NCBI RefSeq assembly: GCF_000255655.1
Contig: NZ_JH636436.1
Location: forward strand, 31,418-95,417
From: Schlesneria paludicola DSM 18645
GTDB lineage: Bacteria > Planctomycetota > Planctomycetia > Planctomycetales > Planctomycetaceae
Direction: 5' to 3'
Length of the DNA: 64,000 nucleotides
Shown: positions 44,752-53,624 of the stretch, piece by piece
Layout: each line of letters opens with the position of its first letter
Position numbering within the stretch: the stretch's first letter is position 1
Made by a program: the position numbers and the translations under genes
The notes under the pieces: generated by a model
Seen by the model: only the letters and a program-made list of their open reading frames with translations
Told to the model about the DNA's origin: nothing
The model's database searches: none

Positions 44752-44835
44752 TTGGGGGGACGGGCACCTTGGCGTTTACGATGTCATGGCGTTTTTGAAT
44801 CCTGGCGGAGCCAGCCCCCGTGCTTTCAACAGGCC
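44752..44835. repeat. GGGGAC-type element, long form (inverted copy D)
   Basis: Read on the minus strand it starts with a TGTTGAA-like left flank and GGGGGCTGGCTCCG, has interior CAAAAACGCCATGACATCG, and ends CCAAGGTGCCCGTCCCC. The interior is close to the copies at 54645 and 52462. It sits between DUF1559 paralogue 2 and its lipoprotein. Confidence 0.8.
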
Positions 44836-44859
44836 ACCGCAGGATGACCGCGTGAGCGA

Positions 44860-46017
44860 TCAGAATTCGCCGATAACTTCACCGCCTGCACGGGTAATTA
44901 AACAAGCCAGCACCACGTCGCTGATGCTTTCACTGATCGAACGCACGGTGCCGTCACCCATCGCCACATGAACCGTTCCTGTATGGAACGAGTACAGCGA
45001 GTGGGCGGTCAGGTTACTGCAGTTGATCGCGCACGAATTCGTTTGTGATGGATCGCCATTCGCGGCCGAGTTGTAGCTGCCGACCATCCCGTTGCGGTTG
45101 GTACCATCCAGCCATTCCACATTGTTGGGATCGGCCCAACCACCACCGGCGTAGTTGTTCTGATTGGAGAGATACGCCAGGTAATCGCTGCTTCCCGAGG
45201 GATCGGCATCGGGATTAGAAGCGGTACGCTGCATCCCTTTTTCCCACAGTTGGTTTCGTGCGGCCTTCTCGGCAATCATGATGGTATTCGACATACCGTC
45301 GGTCACCTTGGCGATCTTGGGTGATCCGTCGAAGCTGGCTCCCGTTAACGCAATCCCCGTGCTGCTCACCACGGCAGCAGCGTTGGTGTCACCCATGTAC
45401 CACATCCCGTGACGAGTTTGCGTACTGGCGTTCGGCAGGTCCTTGTACAGGGGGCTGCGGACGTCGCACAAAACGATGTAATCCGCGCGGCCCCACGATG
45501 GAACCACGATATCAGCGGGGGGATTGAATCCGGACGAAGGGCTGCCGCGCAGGGGCGATGCGAGCCAAGTTGTGGACGTCGCGGCAATATCGGGAGTGGA
45601 CGGGCACTTGAACGCGGGCAGGCTTTTGGCAATCAGCGACTGATTCACGGCGCCCGACCAGATGGGCTGAGTCATGTCGAAGGAATTCGTAATGTTGGCC
45701 TGATCCATGAATGGCAGAATCGCCTGTCCCCAGCCTTGGCCGTAGGTCGGCGTTCCGACGTTGGAACTGGTCGCGTTGATGGTCCAGACCGCAGCCATCG
45801 GCAATTGATTGAACGAGCTTTCGTAGTTCATGATCGCCAGACCAAGCTGCTTCAGATTGTTTTTGCATTGTGTTCTGCGAGCCGCCTCGCGGGCTTGCTG
45901 AACGGCTGGTAGCAGCAACGCGATCAGGACCGCGATGATGGCGATCACCACCAGCAATTCGATCAGTGTGAACCCTTGACGCATTCGTGACGGATAGCCG
46001 CGGGGGAACAATCGCAT
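44860..46017 (-). CDS. DUF1559 pseudopilin-like protein, paralogue 2
   Basis: 385 residues. The prepilin leader is canonical: RQG^FTLIELLVVIAII, followed by LLLPAVQQAREAARR. DUF1559 blocks [30 protein letters not shown] and HSLYSFHTGTVHVAMGDGTVR match paralogue 1 (40949-42082). ATG 46017 follows GAGG. Substrate for a prepilin peptidase, which is not in this window. It begins 275 nt after the ECF sigma gene. Confidence 0.93.
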   Translation of the reverse strand: MRLFPRGYPSRMRQGFTLIELLVVIAIIAVLIALLLPAVQQAREAARRTQCKNNLKQLGLAIMNYESSFNQLPMAAVWTINATSSNVGTPTYGQGWGQAILPFMDQANITNSFDMTQPIWSGAVNQSLIAKSLPAFKCPSTPDIAATSTTWLASPLRGSPSSGFNPPADIVVPSWGRADYIVLCDVRSPLYKDLPNASTQTRHGMWYMGDTNAAAVVSSTGIALTGASFDGSPKIAKVTDGMSNTIMIAEKAARNQLWEKGMQRTASNPDADPSGSSDYLAYLSNQNNYAGGGWADPNNVEWLDGTNRNGMVGSYNSAANGDPSQTNSCAINCSNLTAHSLYSFHTGTVHVAMGDGTVRSISESISDVVLACLITRAGGEVIGEF

Positions 46018-46291
46018 CAGACGTACCTCGTTTTATGGACGACAAGAACAGTGGGCACCCAGATTGTGTGCCCGCACAGAAAGGACGAATGGATGTCGGC
46101 GCTATTGCCACGTTCGGTTTGGGAAGTCACGCCTCCGTTCGATCTCGACCGGTGGGGCGATACGTCGTCAGTTGAAACGCGGTCGTCGACGAAGGCGTCG
46201 TCGCTCGTCTGCAAAGAGGAATGGCGTTGTCGCCGGTGGGGCAAACGAGTGACGAGTCGTGTGCGATGGCCCGCACGTTATTCATGACGAG

Positions 46292-46816
46292 TTACAACGC
46301 GCCTTTGGCTTGCGCGACTTGTCGCTCGATACAGTTTCGCAATTGATCGCGGATTCGTTGCAGGGCTTTGGAAACGCGGTTGGATGTGATTCCCAGTGTG
46401 GTCGCGATTCCAGAAGGCTTCAGATCTTGCTCGTATCGTAAATCACACAAACGCCGATCACGTTCGCTCAATTTTTCCAGACAACCGCGTAGAAACTCGA
46501 GTTTATGAATCTCGCCATCGGGAAGTTCGCTGAACGCACAGGCCAACTGATCAACGGTAGAATCGTCAAATACCAGGCGATCGCGATGCGATCTTCGACG
46601 GTAAAGCCCCACCTGGTTTCTTGCGATACCCAACAACCAACCCACAAACGGCTTTTCGGGATCATATTTGTCGAACGATTCGACCACAGCGGCGATGACT
46701 TCCTGCATGATGTCGTCACGCGCCGCGAAGTCATGCACCATCGTCGACACAAACGACGAGACAATCGGCTGCGCCGACATCCACATTCGTGTGAGTCGCC
46801 TGGTCTTTTCGTCCAT
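46292..46816 (-). CDS. ECF-type RNA polymerase sigma factor
   Basis: 174 residues, sigma-70 family, ECF. Region 2 (about 15-85) has DIMQEVIAAVVESFDKYDPEKPFVGWLLGIARNQ split across the usual helices, and region 4 (about 115-165) has RLCDLRYEQDLKPSGIATTLG with a helix-turn-helix ending SNRVSKALQRIR. It resembles the planctomycete ECF groups paired with FecR-type anti-sigmas and DUF1559 genes. First gene of the minus-strand locus, so it probably controls the genes that follow and itself. Two GAACGTTC palindromes lie upstream. Confidence 0.9.
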   Translation of the reverse strand: MDEKTRRLTRMWMSAQPIVSSFVSTMVHDFAARDDIMQEVIAAVVESFDKYDPEKPFVGWLLGIARNQVGLYRRRSHRDRLVFDDSTVDQLACAFSELPDGEIHKLEFLRGCLEKLSERDRRLCDLRYEQDLKPSGIATTLGITSNRVSKALQRIRDQLRNCIERQVAQAKGAL

Positions 46817-46842
46817 TGTTCGTCAATGCTTTGATCTGGCAG

Positions 46843-46923
46843 GAACGTTCACATTTCCGAAGAGGATCGTGCTGTGAAGTTCGGATTAGCGAACTGGCAT
46901 ATATGAATTATCCGCGAACGTTC
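46843..46923. promoter_or_regulatory. Upstream region of the sigma gene with two GAACGTTC palindromes
   Basis: Octamer GAACGTTC at 46843-46850 and again at 46916-46923, about 27 and 100 nt before the sigma ATG. Spacing and symmetry suggest a binding site, but the octamer is short and I know no matching regulator. Confidence 0.3.
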
Positions 46924-47021
46924 AATCATGACGGAAAAAAATGGCTCGACTCAAAGATTTTTGAGGATTACACGAATTGGCGACTCCCGCCGTCATCTTG
47001 CGGAGCCCGATCCATGATCCA

Positions 47022-47503
47022 TTATCGGAGGAAGTCGCCTTCCGTGAGTGAAATGGCCTCTGTCGGAAGTTTCCGTGGCACGAAGAAGAGGACGATTGCC
47101 GAGAGAAATCCGGTGACGATCGACAGATACCAAATCCAAAAGCCGGGCCCGAATCCGACCACAGGCGCGGTTGTTCCCGCTTCATCAATGTAGATCGAAG
47201 TGATGCCAAAGCTGGCCGACGCGAGGACCCAACTGGACGCAAGGCAACCGACCGCAGAGCCGGATTGCTGAAACATCAGCCCAATAATGGATTGGCCAAC
47301 CATGCGATCCCTGCGGGCGAGCCTCCAATCGCCTCAAGCCATCCCAGCATCAAAATGGCGATTCCCCAGTAGCTTCCGGTCACGGTACTGCCTGGGGCGG
47401 GCCGGTATAGCAATGCGGGTAGTCCCAATGATGTGAAATAGCCGATCATACAAATGGCACAGACGAGAGCCGTCAAACGTGTCCGCATTTTGGGGTTCAT
47501 CAT
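47022..47503 (-). pseudogene. Frameshifted small membrane protein
   Basis: Two overlapping reading frames appear to encode one protein of about 160 residues. The first (from ATG 47503) has a helix (CAICMIGYFTSLGLPALLY) and runs to AWLANPLL before a stop at 47276. The second frame, open from 47303 to 47022, continues with helices and TTAPVVGFGPGFWIWYLSI. Planctomycete membrane proteins of this size often carry a WxANPLL block followed by more helices, so I infer a one-base loss near 47276-47303. A sequencing error or programmed shift could give the same picture. Last gene after two DUF1501 genes. Confidence 0.6.
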
Positions 47504-47579
47504 GGGCTCGCTCGGTAGGAGTATTCCAGGTCTCGCGGCGAAACGACCATCCTCCGACGATCGAACGGCCAGGCGTCAA

Positions 47580-49040
47580 TCAGCCAAACAGTTCCCGAAT
47601 CGGGTGCCCGTCTTCCACCAGCGCGACCGGACGCCCCTGCGCGTCGGGTAACCGTAACTCGGGATCGATTCCCAGCGCATCGTACAGCGTCGCCGCCAGA
47701 TCGTCGGGGCTGTGGGGCGGCGTCACGGCATAGGCCGCGTCTTTGTCGCTTTGTCCCAGCACGGTTCCTCCGCGGATTCCCGCGCCGGCGAGAACTGCCG
47801 GAAACAGCGTGCTCCAGTGATCACGACCCCAGTTGGCGTTCCCCTTCGGCGTACGGCCCATCTCACCCAGGCAGACCACCAGCGTGTCATCCAGCATGCC
47901 ACGTTCTTCAAGATCGACAATCAGGGCCGAGAGTGTTTGGTCGAGTCCCGGCAACAGATGATCGCCGACCTCTTTGCTGTTGATGTGCGAATCCCAGCCA
48001 TAACCATCGGGGGCATCCCAGTGCACGGTGACGAAACGCACGCCCTCTTCGATCAGCCGCCGCGCCATCAACGTCGATTGTCCGAACAGATGCCGACCGT
48101 ATCGATCGCGTGTGGTGGCCGATTCTTGCCGTAAGTCAAGAGCCTGTCGGGTCCGTTCAGAACTGACCAGGGCCAATGCCCGCTGTTGAAACCGATCATA
48201 GGCCGACAGCACTTTTTCATTTTCAGATCGTTGACGCTGCTGATCGAACTGGTCGAGCAGCGAACGACGACGGTTCATGCGATCGAGTGTCAGTGATTCA
48301 TGCGAAACCAGTCCGTCGATCTGAAACGTCAATTCCTGGTCCGTGCAGGCACGAATATACGGGTTGTCGTTGTTGTCCTTCTTGTCGATGGCGGTGGTGA
48401 CGGGATCGTAGCCGCGCCCCAGCCAGCCAGCGTATTCGCCGGGCCGTCTAAGCTGGACCGAGAACGTCTGCAGGCGTCCCAGGCTGTTGGGAAGGACCAC
48501 GTAGTTCGGCATGCCGCTGGTCGAGTTTCGGCTGATGGCATGCTGCAGGTGCGGATTCTGGGTCAGGTATTCGACGACCGATCCCATCGATGGCCAGTCT
48601 TGAGGGGTCGCATTGAAACCGCCTCCAATCGGAATATGCCATCGCTTGCCGGTCTGAATGTAGTGGCTGCCGACACTGTGGTCATTGAAGGCGTGCGACA
48701 TCGTCCGTACGACGGCGAACTTGTCGGAAATGGCGGCGCAATGGGGAAGCTTTTCACAGATTCGCAGATCGGGCGTCCGACTGGCGATTGGCGAATATGG
48801 ACCGCGAATCGTACTCGGAGCATCAGGCTTCAGATCGAACGTTTCCAGTTGGCTGGGGCCGCCAAACAGAAGCAGGAAGATGATATTCTTGGCGCGTGGT
48901 GTTGAGCCGGATGCGAGGGACTCGGCCTGCAGCACTTTCGGCAAGTTCAGTCCGAACAGCCCCGCGCCGCCCGCTTGAAGCAGTTCACGTCGTCCAATCC
49001 CCCCGCAGGCGGTTTGTGGTCGGCCCAGGATCTCAAGCAT
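47580..49040 (-). CDS. DUF1501 protein
   Basis: 486 residues with a Tat-like leader (GRRELLQAGGAGLFG). Family blocks: NIIFLLLFGGPSQLETFDLKPD, the FNDHSVGSHYIQTG segment, and LVVCLGEMGRTPKGNANWGRDHW near the end. ATG 49040 follows AAGGA. It begins 37 nt after another DUF1501 gene ends; the two share the fold but differ in sequence, so the pair is not a recent duplication. Function unknown, extracytoplasmic. Confidence 0.92.
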   Translation of the reverse strand: MLEILGRPQTACGGIGRRELLQAGGAGLFGLNLPKVLQAESLASGSTPRAKNIIFLLLFGGPSQLETFDLKPDAPSTIRGPYSPIASRTPDLRICEKLPHCAAISDKFAVVRTMSHAFNDHSVGSHYIQTGKRWHIPIGGGFNATPQDWPSMGSVVEYLTQNPHLQHAISRNSTSGMPNYVVLPNSLGRLQTFSVQLRRPGEYAGWLGRGYDPVTTAIDKKDNNDNPYIRACTDQELTFQIDGLVSHESLTLDRMNRRRSLLDQFDQQRQRSENEKVLSAYDRFQQRALALVSSERTRQALDLRQESATTRDRYGRHLFGQSTLMARRLIEEGVRFVTVHWDAPDGYGWDSHINSKEVGDHLLPGLDQTLSALIVDLEERGMLDDTLVVCLGEMGRTPKGNANWGRDHWSTLFPAVLAGAGIRGGTVLGQSDKDAAYAVTPPHSPDDLAATLYDALGIDPELRLPDAQGRPVALVEDGHPIRELFG

Positions 49041-49077
49041 CTCGGCAATCCTTATCGTGAAGCGTGTGGACCAGTGG

Positions 49078-50532
49078 CTACGCGATCACGTCATGAATGA
49101 CATGACCGGCGACATCCGTCAAACGGAAATCGCGACCCGCATAGCGATACGTAAGTCGTTCATGGTCGAATCCAAGCAAGTGCAACATCGTGGCATGCAG
49201 GTCGTGAACGTGAACCGGATTCTCAATCGCCTGAAATCCGAAATCGTCGGTGGCACCATGAACGACGCCCCCTTTGACGCCGCCACCCGCCAGCCAGCAC
49301 GAAAATCCATAGTGGTTATGGTCGCGACCGCTGAGACTGGGTAATTCGGCGACAGGGGTCCGTCCGAATTCGCCCCCCCAGAGGATCAAGGTTTCGTCGA
49401 ACAATCCGCATTGCTTCAAGTCCGTCAGAAACGCCGCGATCGGACCGTCCCAGTCGCCCGACAGTTTCTGGTGCTGGGCCTGCAGGGCGTCATGATTGTC
49501 CCATGGCTGGCCCGCGCCGCTCCAGATCTGAATGAATCGCACTCCGCGTTCGATCAACCGTCGCGTGATCAGAAGTTGGCGACCGTGGGTACCGTTTCCA
49601 TACATCTCACGAACGTGCTTCGGTTCGCGATTCAGATCAAACGCTTCGGCCGCTTCGGTCTGCATGCGATAGGCGAGCTCGAACGATTGAATCCGTGCCT
49701 CGAGAAGTGGCGCGTGCTGACGTTCTTCTGCGTGAATGACATTCAGTTGTTTGACAAGGTCCAACTGCCGGCGCTGGTCGACCAGTGAGAGCCGCGAATT
49801 GCGAATGTTGGCGATGAGTTTGTCGATGTCGGTGTGATTCGTGTCGAGATATGTTCCCTGGCAGGCACCCGGAAGAAACGAGGAACGCCAGTTCTGGGTG
49901 GCGACGATCGGGTATCCGCCTGGGCACATGACAATGAACCCTGGCAGATTGCGATTCTCGGTTCCCAACCCATAGTTGACCCAGGCTCCAAAACTGGGGC
50001 GCGAGAGCCGTCCGTCACCGCAGTTCATCAGCATCAACGAAGGTTCGTGATTCGGCACTTCGGCGTGCAGCGAACGAATCACCGCAATATCGTCGATGTG
50101 TGCCGCGGTCTTCGCGAAAAGCTCGCTGACTTCGATGCCGCTTTGGCCGTACTTCTGGAATGCGAAGGGCGACCGCATGGCGGCACCGGTTTTGCGCTCC
50201 GTTCGCAATGTCGAAGTGGGCAAGGGCTTGCCGTGGTATTGGTCGAGCATCGGTTTGGGATCGAACGTGTCGACGTGGGAAGGACCGCCATTCATAAACA
50301 GATGCACAACATGCTTGGCACGACCGCGGAAATGTCCCGGTTTCGCAATCAATGGATCGACCGCATTGGCGTCTTGTGCTGACAATCGTCCTTCGTCGGC
50401 GAGCAATCCGGCCAGTCCGACCATGCCGAATCCCATTCCACAACGCGAGAGCATATCGCGTCGCGAAACCACAGGAACGGGGGGCGTGTGAACAGGCGGG
50501 GTGGAACCGGTTGGCATCATTTCAGGGGGCAT
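49078..50532 (-). CDS. DUF1501 protein
   Basis: 484 residues with a Pro-rich start and Tat-like leader VSRRDMLSRCGMGFGMVGLAGLL. Family blocks: HVVHLFMNGGPSHVDTFDPKP, FGAWVNYGLGTENRNLPGF, LILWGGEFGRTPVAELPS and GRDHNHYGF. ATG 50532 has no clear ribosome site; translation may rely on the permease gene upstream, 68 nt away. In many planctomycetes this subtype pairs with a DUF1549/DUF1553 gene; here none is adjacent. Confidence 0.92.
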   Translation of the reverse strand: MPPEMMPTGSTPPVHTPPVPVVSRRDMLSRCGMGFGMVGLAGLLADEGRLSAQDANAVDPLIAKPGHFRGRAKHVVHLFMNGGPSHVDTFDPKPMLDQYHGKPLPTSTLRTERKTGAAMRSPFAFQKYGQSGIEVSELFAKTAAHIDDIAVIRSLHAEVPNHEPSLMLMNCGDGRLSRPSFGAWVNYGLGTENRNLPGFIVMCPGGYPIVATQNWRSSFLPGACQGTYLDTNHTDIDKLIANIRNSRLSLVDQRRQLDLVKQLNVIHAEERQHAPLLEARIQSFELAYRMQTEAAEAFDLNREPKHVREMYGNGTHGRQLLITRRLIERGVRFIQIWSGAGQPWDNHDALQAQHQKLSGDWDGPIAAFLTDLKQCGLFDETLILWGGEFGRTPVAELPSLSGRDHNHYGFSCWLAGGGVKGGVVHGATDDFGFQAIENPVHVHDLHATMLHLLGFDHERLTYRYAGRDFRLTDVAGHVIHDVIA

Positions 50533-50600
50533 TCGTCAAAAGTGTGCATCGAGGCAACGTCGAGATCTCAGCTTCATGAGACAGGTCGGTATCGCGACGT

Positions 50601-52169
50601 TCATTTTTCTCCCAAGGCCGGAATTCGGAGAAGCACAACCAAGTGGCAGCAGGCACAAGCGCCCAGGACCGCGACGGTCAATAATCCGAAAACTGTTGCA
50701 GGTTCGACGCCTGGCGCGAAGAGCACTCCCACGAGCATCATCGACAGCATGATCGATCCCAAGGTGAGCCCCACGGCCGTTGCGAAGGCACCCCACCGCA
50801 AATAGGTCGACAGCATGGCGCTGAGATGAATCACCAGCAGGAAGTTGGCGAGTGTCCACCAGAACCACGATTCATCCAGAACTTCACTCAACACATGATG
50901 CGATTCGTGCATCAGCAGAAATGCGGCCAGGATGGCGACCATTCCGGGGATCAGACCGCACAAACAACCTGCCACTTTCGAATAGACAATGTGCGGGATG
51001 GTCTGGGGTAACATCAAGAGGGAAGCGAGTGTCTGCTGACGAATTTCGTCTTGAAACAGTCGCGACAGACACATTGTGCAGTCGACCACAAACAGTGGTA
51101 CGACAAAGAACTGATAACCCGAAGTGGCATCTTCCCACCGAACCTGTCGTGACCCCTGCAGTTCATTCCAGGGATAGATCGCCGCGAACGCCAGCCAGTA
51201 TAGACCAATATACAGCGAGCACCGAACAGCAATGGCGAACCATCCACCCGCGACGAAATGAAAGTCTTTCCAGACGATGGCTGCATCCCAGGTGCGCCCC
51301 GCGCTGAACCAACGCAGGCGGCCCGTCTTGCGAGGGACCATCGCGCGCGTGGCACCATCCGTCACGGGTTCGTGCGAAACGTATCCAAACAGCCACCACG
51401 ACAAGAAAAAGAGAATCACGGCACCCAGCAGGTTGGTCACGATCTGCGGCGTGATGCCTAGTTCGGTGGAGGAGTCGGTGACTTGGCCGAGCTGTCCAAA
51501 GACGTTCGATTGAGAAATCCATTGCAGGGGAAGCTCGATCACCGGCCTGATCGTTAACAGCCATCCAGGGACTTCGCTCGCCCCCGATCGATAGAACTCC
51601 AGCAGAAGTAGAGCGCAAATCGGCAGGATCGAATACGCCACCATACACAGCACAGTCAGTCCCGCCGCGTCGCGATTCCGGCGGCACAGGACCGAACAGA
51701 ACAACCCGGCGTTCGCGAGCAGCGTGGTATAGGCGAGCAACGCCGCATACGCCGCGACGATCTGCGAAGACAACAGCCCCCCCAGCGTCACGGCCAGCAG
51801 TGTGAAGGGGTATTGCACGGCTAAAAGCAAAAAGACTTGAAACAAACGGGTCGTCGACTTGCCCAGCAAAATCCCCAGCGGACTGATTCCAGCCATGGTC
51901 ATCAGTCCGAGTGTGTCCTCTTCTTTCTCTTCAGAAATGGCACTTGAGAAATAACTGATTCCCAACAGCGTCACGAAGAACGCGTCGGCATAGATGACAG
52001 AGCGAAAGAAGTTCAGTCCCGGTGCACCCATGATCATGCTCTGCACCTGGGCGATGCACAGGGCGGCATAGATGACCAGTAGCAACAGCAGCCAACACAA
52101 ATGGACCCAGACGGACCGCGCGTCACCACGGAGCGAACGAAAGAAGAGTGCAAAGACTCCGTGTAACAT
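50601..52169 (-). CDS. ABC-2-like membrane permease
   Basis: 522-residue polytopic protein with about twelve hydrophobic helices. After the first two helices a cytoplasmic loop carries EEKEEDTLGLMTMAGISP, the pattern of ABC-2-type permease components; a second similar block is DEIRQQTLASLLMLPQTIP in the C-terminal half, so the protein looks like two fused half-permeases. No ABC ATPase gene is adjacent. ATG 52169 is preferred over a TTG 36 nt upstream. It heads a run with two DUF1501 genes. Substrate unknown. Confidence 0.78.
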   Translation of the reverse strand: MLHGVFALFFRSLRGDARSVWVHLCWLLLLLVIYAALCIAQVQSMIMGAPGLNFFRSVIYADAFFVTLLGISYFSSAISEEKEEDTLGLMTMAGISPLGILLGKSTTRLFQVFLLLAVQYPFTLLAVTLGGLLSSQIVAAYAALLAYTTLLANAGLFCSVLCRRNRDAAGLTVLCMVAYSILPICALLLLEFYRSGASEVPGWLLTIRPVIELPLQWISQSNVFGQLGQVTDSSTELGITPQIVTNLLGAVILFFLSWWLFGYVSHEPVTDGATRAMVPRKTGRLRWFSAGRTWDAAIVWKDFHFVAGGWFAIAVRCSLYIGLYWLAFAAIYPWNELQGSRQVRWEDATSGYQFFVVPLFVVDCTMCLSRLFQDEIRQQTLASLLMLPQTIPHIVYSKVAGCLCGLIPGMVAILAAFLLMHESHHVLSEVLDESWFWWTLANFLLVIHLSAMLSTYLRWGAFATAVGLTLGSIMLSMMLVGVLFAPGVEPATVFGLLTVAVLGACACCHLVVLLRIPALGEK

Positions 52170-52461
52170 GGTGAGCTCTACCAGCCTTTTAAATAAAAGA
52201 GACAACCACCTCGATCACATCGTTTCATTGGCATTCTCAGTTCGCGGTGAACAGGCTTCCTCTTACCTCGGCCGCACCCCCCTTGGTGCCTGTCTCTTCG
52301 AGCACCCAGGAAGCACATTCACCTACAGGTTGTTGTCACCTACCAATACCGTCCAATGCCGCAAAGCTTCGACCACTCATCATGCCTCATCAGAGCCCGA
52401 ATGTCGATGACTGACACGGCAAACGCCGCGAAGGATTGCTCGAGACGAAAAGGCACTTCGG

Positions 52462-52552
52462 GTGGCCAGCAGGCTGGTGAATTCACGGGGACTGGCTCCG
52501 CCCAGACTCAAAGAGCCATGGCATCCCCGGACGCCAAGGTGCCTGCCCGTGC
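52462..52552. repeat. GGGGAC-type element, long form (copy F)
   Basis: Left flank CAGGCTGGTGAATTCAC, then GGGGACTGGCTCCG, interior AAAGAGCCATGGCATC, right end CGCCAAGGTGCCTGCCC. Same order of blocks as copies C, D and G. Confidence 0.8.
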
Positions 52553-52589
52553 TCCCAGTAGGCTGTTGGGACGTAACCGTTCACTGACC

Positions 52590-52682
52590 GGGGACTGGCT
52601 CATTTTCCCGCGGTAAAGGGAAGGCTCGCCCTAGTTGATGCACTGCGGATTCCAATTGAACCGGGAAAATGTGCATGTCCCC
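52590..52682. repeat. Inverted repeat with GGGGAC/GTCCCC ends
   Basis: Arms 52590-52610 (begins GGGGACTGGCTCATTTTCCC) and 52662-52682 (ends GTGCATGTCCCC) match at 18 of 21 paired positions, with 51 nt between. Shares the GGGGACTGGCTC start with the other family but has a different interior, so it is a second subtype. Confidence 0.75.
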
Positions 52683-53624
52683 CTCTCTTCGGGCTATGAA
52701 CGGTTCCTCTTGGGCCCCCCCCAGATTACGCAACCGCAGTAGAGATCGTAATTCGCGCTAGTGGCGTATTTATCGCACTTTTTCATTTGACGAGTCGCCC
52801 CCCCAAAAAAAATGATCATCTTGATCGGGGTGATCGTCTTGGATGTTAATTCGTTTCATTTCAATGACTTGCGAGATCAAACAAGATGCTCATTTTGATC
52901 GCCTTGAGCAATATGCTGTCTCTCTGGTTCATTCGCCGAAGTTTGACGAACTTCGATGTCCCGCCGCACAATGAACGCTCACCACAATCTCGCATCGCTC
53001 GCTCCAATCACATCCCGCATTCCGAGTGTCGGTCACCATTTCCGAGTTGGGGGCTGACGCGATTTCCATCGCAGACAATACGCGACCCCAGAAGCTTCTT
53101 CGACGATCAACTGTTTGCCGTTGAAAATGGATCTGTCCCCCTCGCTGCCCCGTGACCGATTACCGACTCTTGTCGAAGCCATAGCAAGCTCCAGCCGAAC
53201 ATCATGCCTATCATAGGAATTATTCTCGTTTGGTCGCGATCAATATCATGGTTGTTTCCAAATGTTTGGAAACTGCCTCGCGATAGAAAGGTCGTTTTAC
53301 AAGAACGCCGACTTTCTTCCGCCAAAGAAAAATCGCGATGACTTGCGAGATTGTTCACGGGACACGTTGCGGTGGAAAAATGGTTACCTGTGACCGCGAT
53401 TTAATCTCATCGAGACGGGACGATGATGACAACAGGACATGAGCACACCATCTATCTCGCCGTTGTGAGTCCCGTATTGCTGTTGCCATTCGTGAGGTGG
53501 ATTCCAGACTCGTTGATTGATTCGCCTGTGATTCAGTAAGTTGGCATTGCGAATGCAGCTTTAGCATTGATGTCAAGCATTCCGAATGAGCGATCTTCCA
53601 GCGAAATTAACGAAAGTGACAACG

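Larger units (their letters stand above)
52170..53624. other. Gene-free region rich in inverted repeats
   Basis: About 1.4 kb between divergent genes. It contains a long-form GGGGAC-type element (52462-52552), a related inverted pair (52590-52682), and a half-copy near 53117-53135 (AAAATGGATCTGTCCCC). The right half is noticeably AT-rich and has short GATCxTxTTGATC-like repeats near 52811-52910. No open frame here carries a recognisable domain. Likely accumulated repeat and remnant sequence. Confidence 0.6.

Noticed and set aside
52170..53624. Possible insertion sequence remnant
   Set aside because: No transposase frame, no long terminal repeats and no target duplication that I can see; only small palindromic elements.
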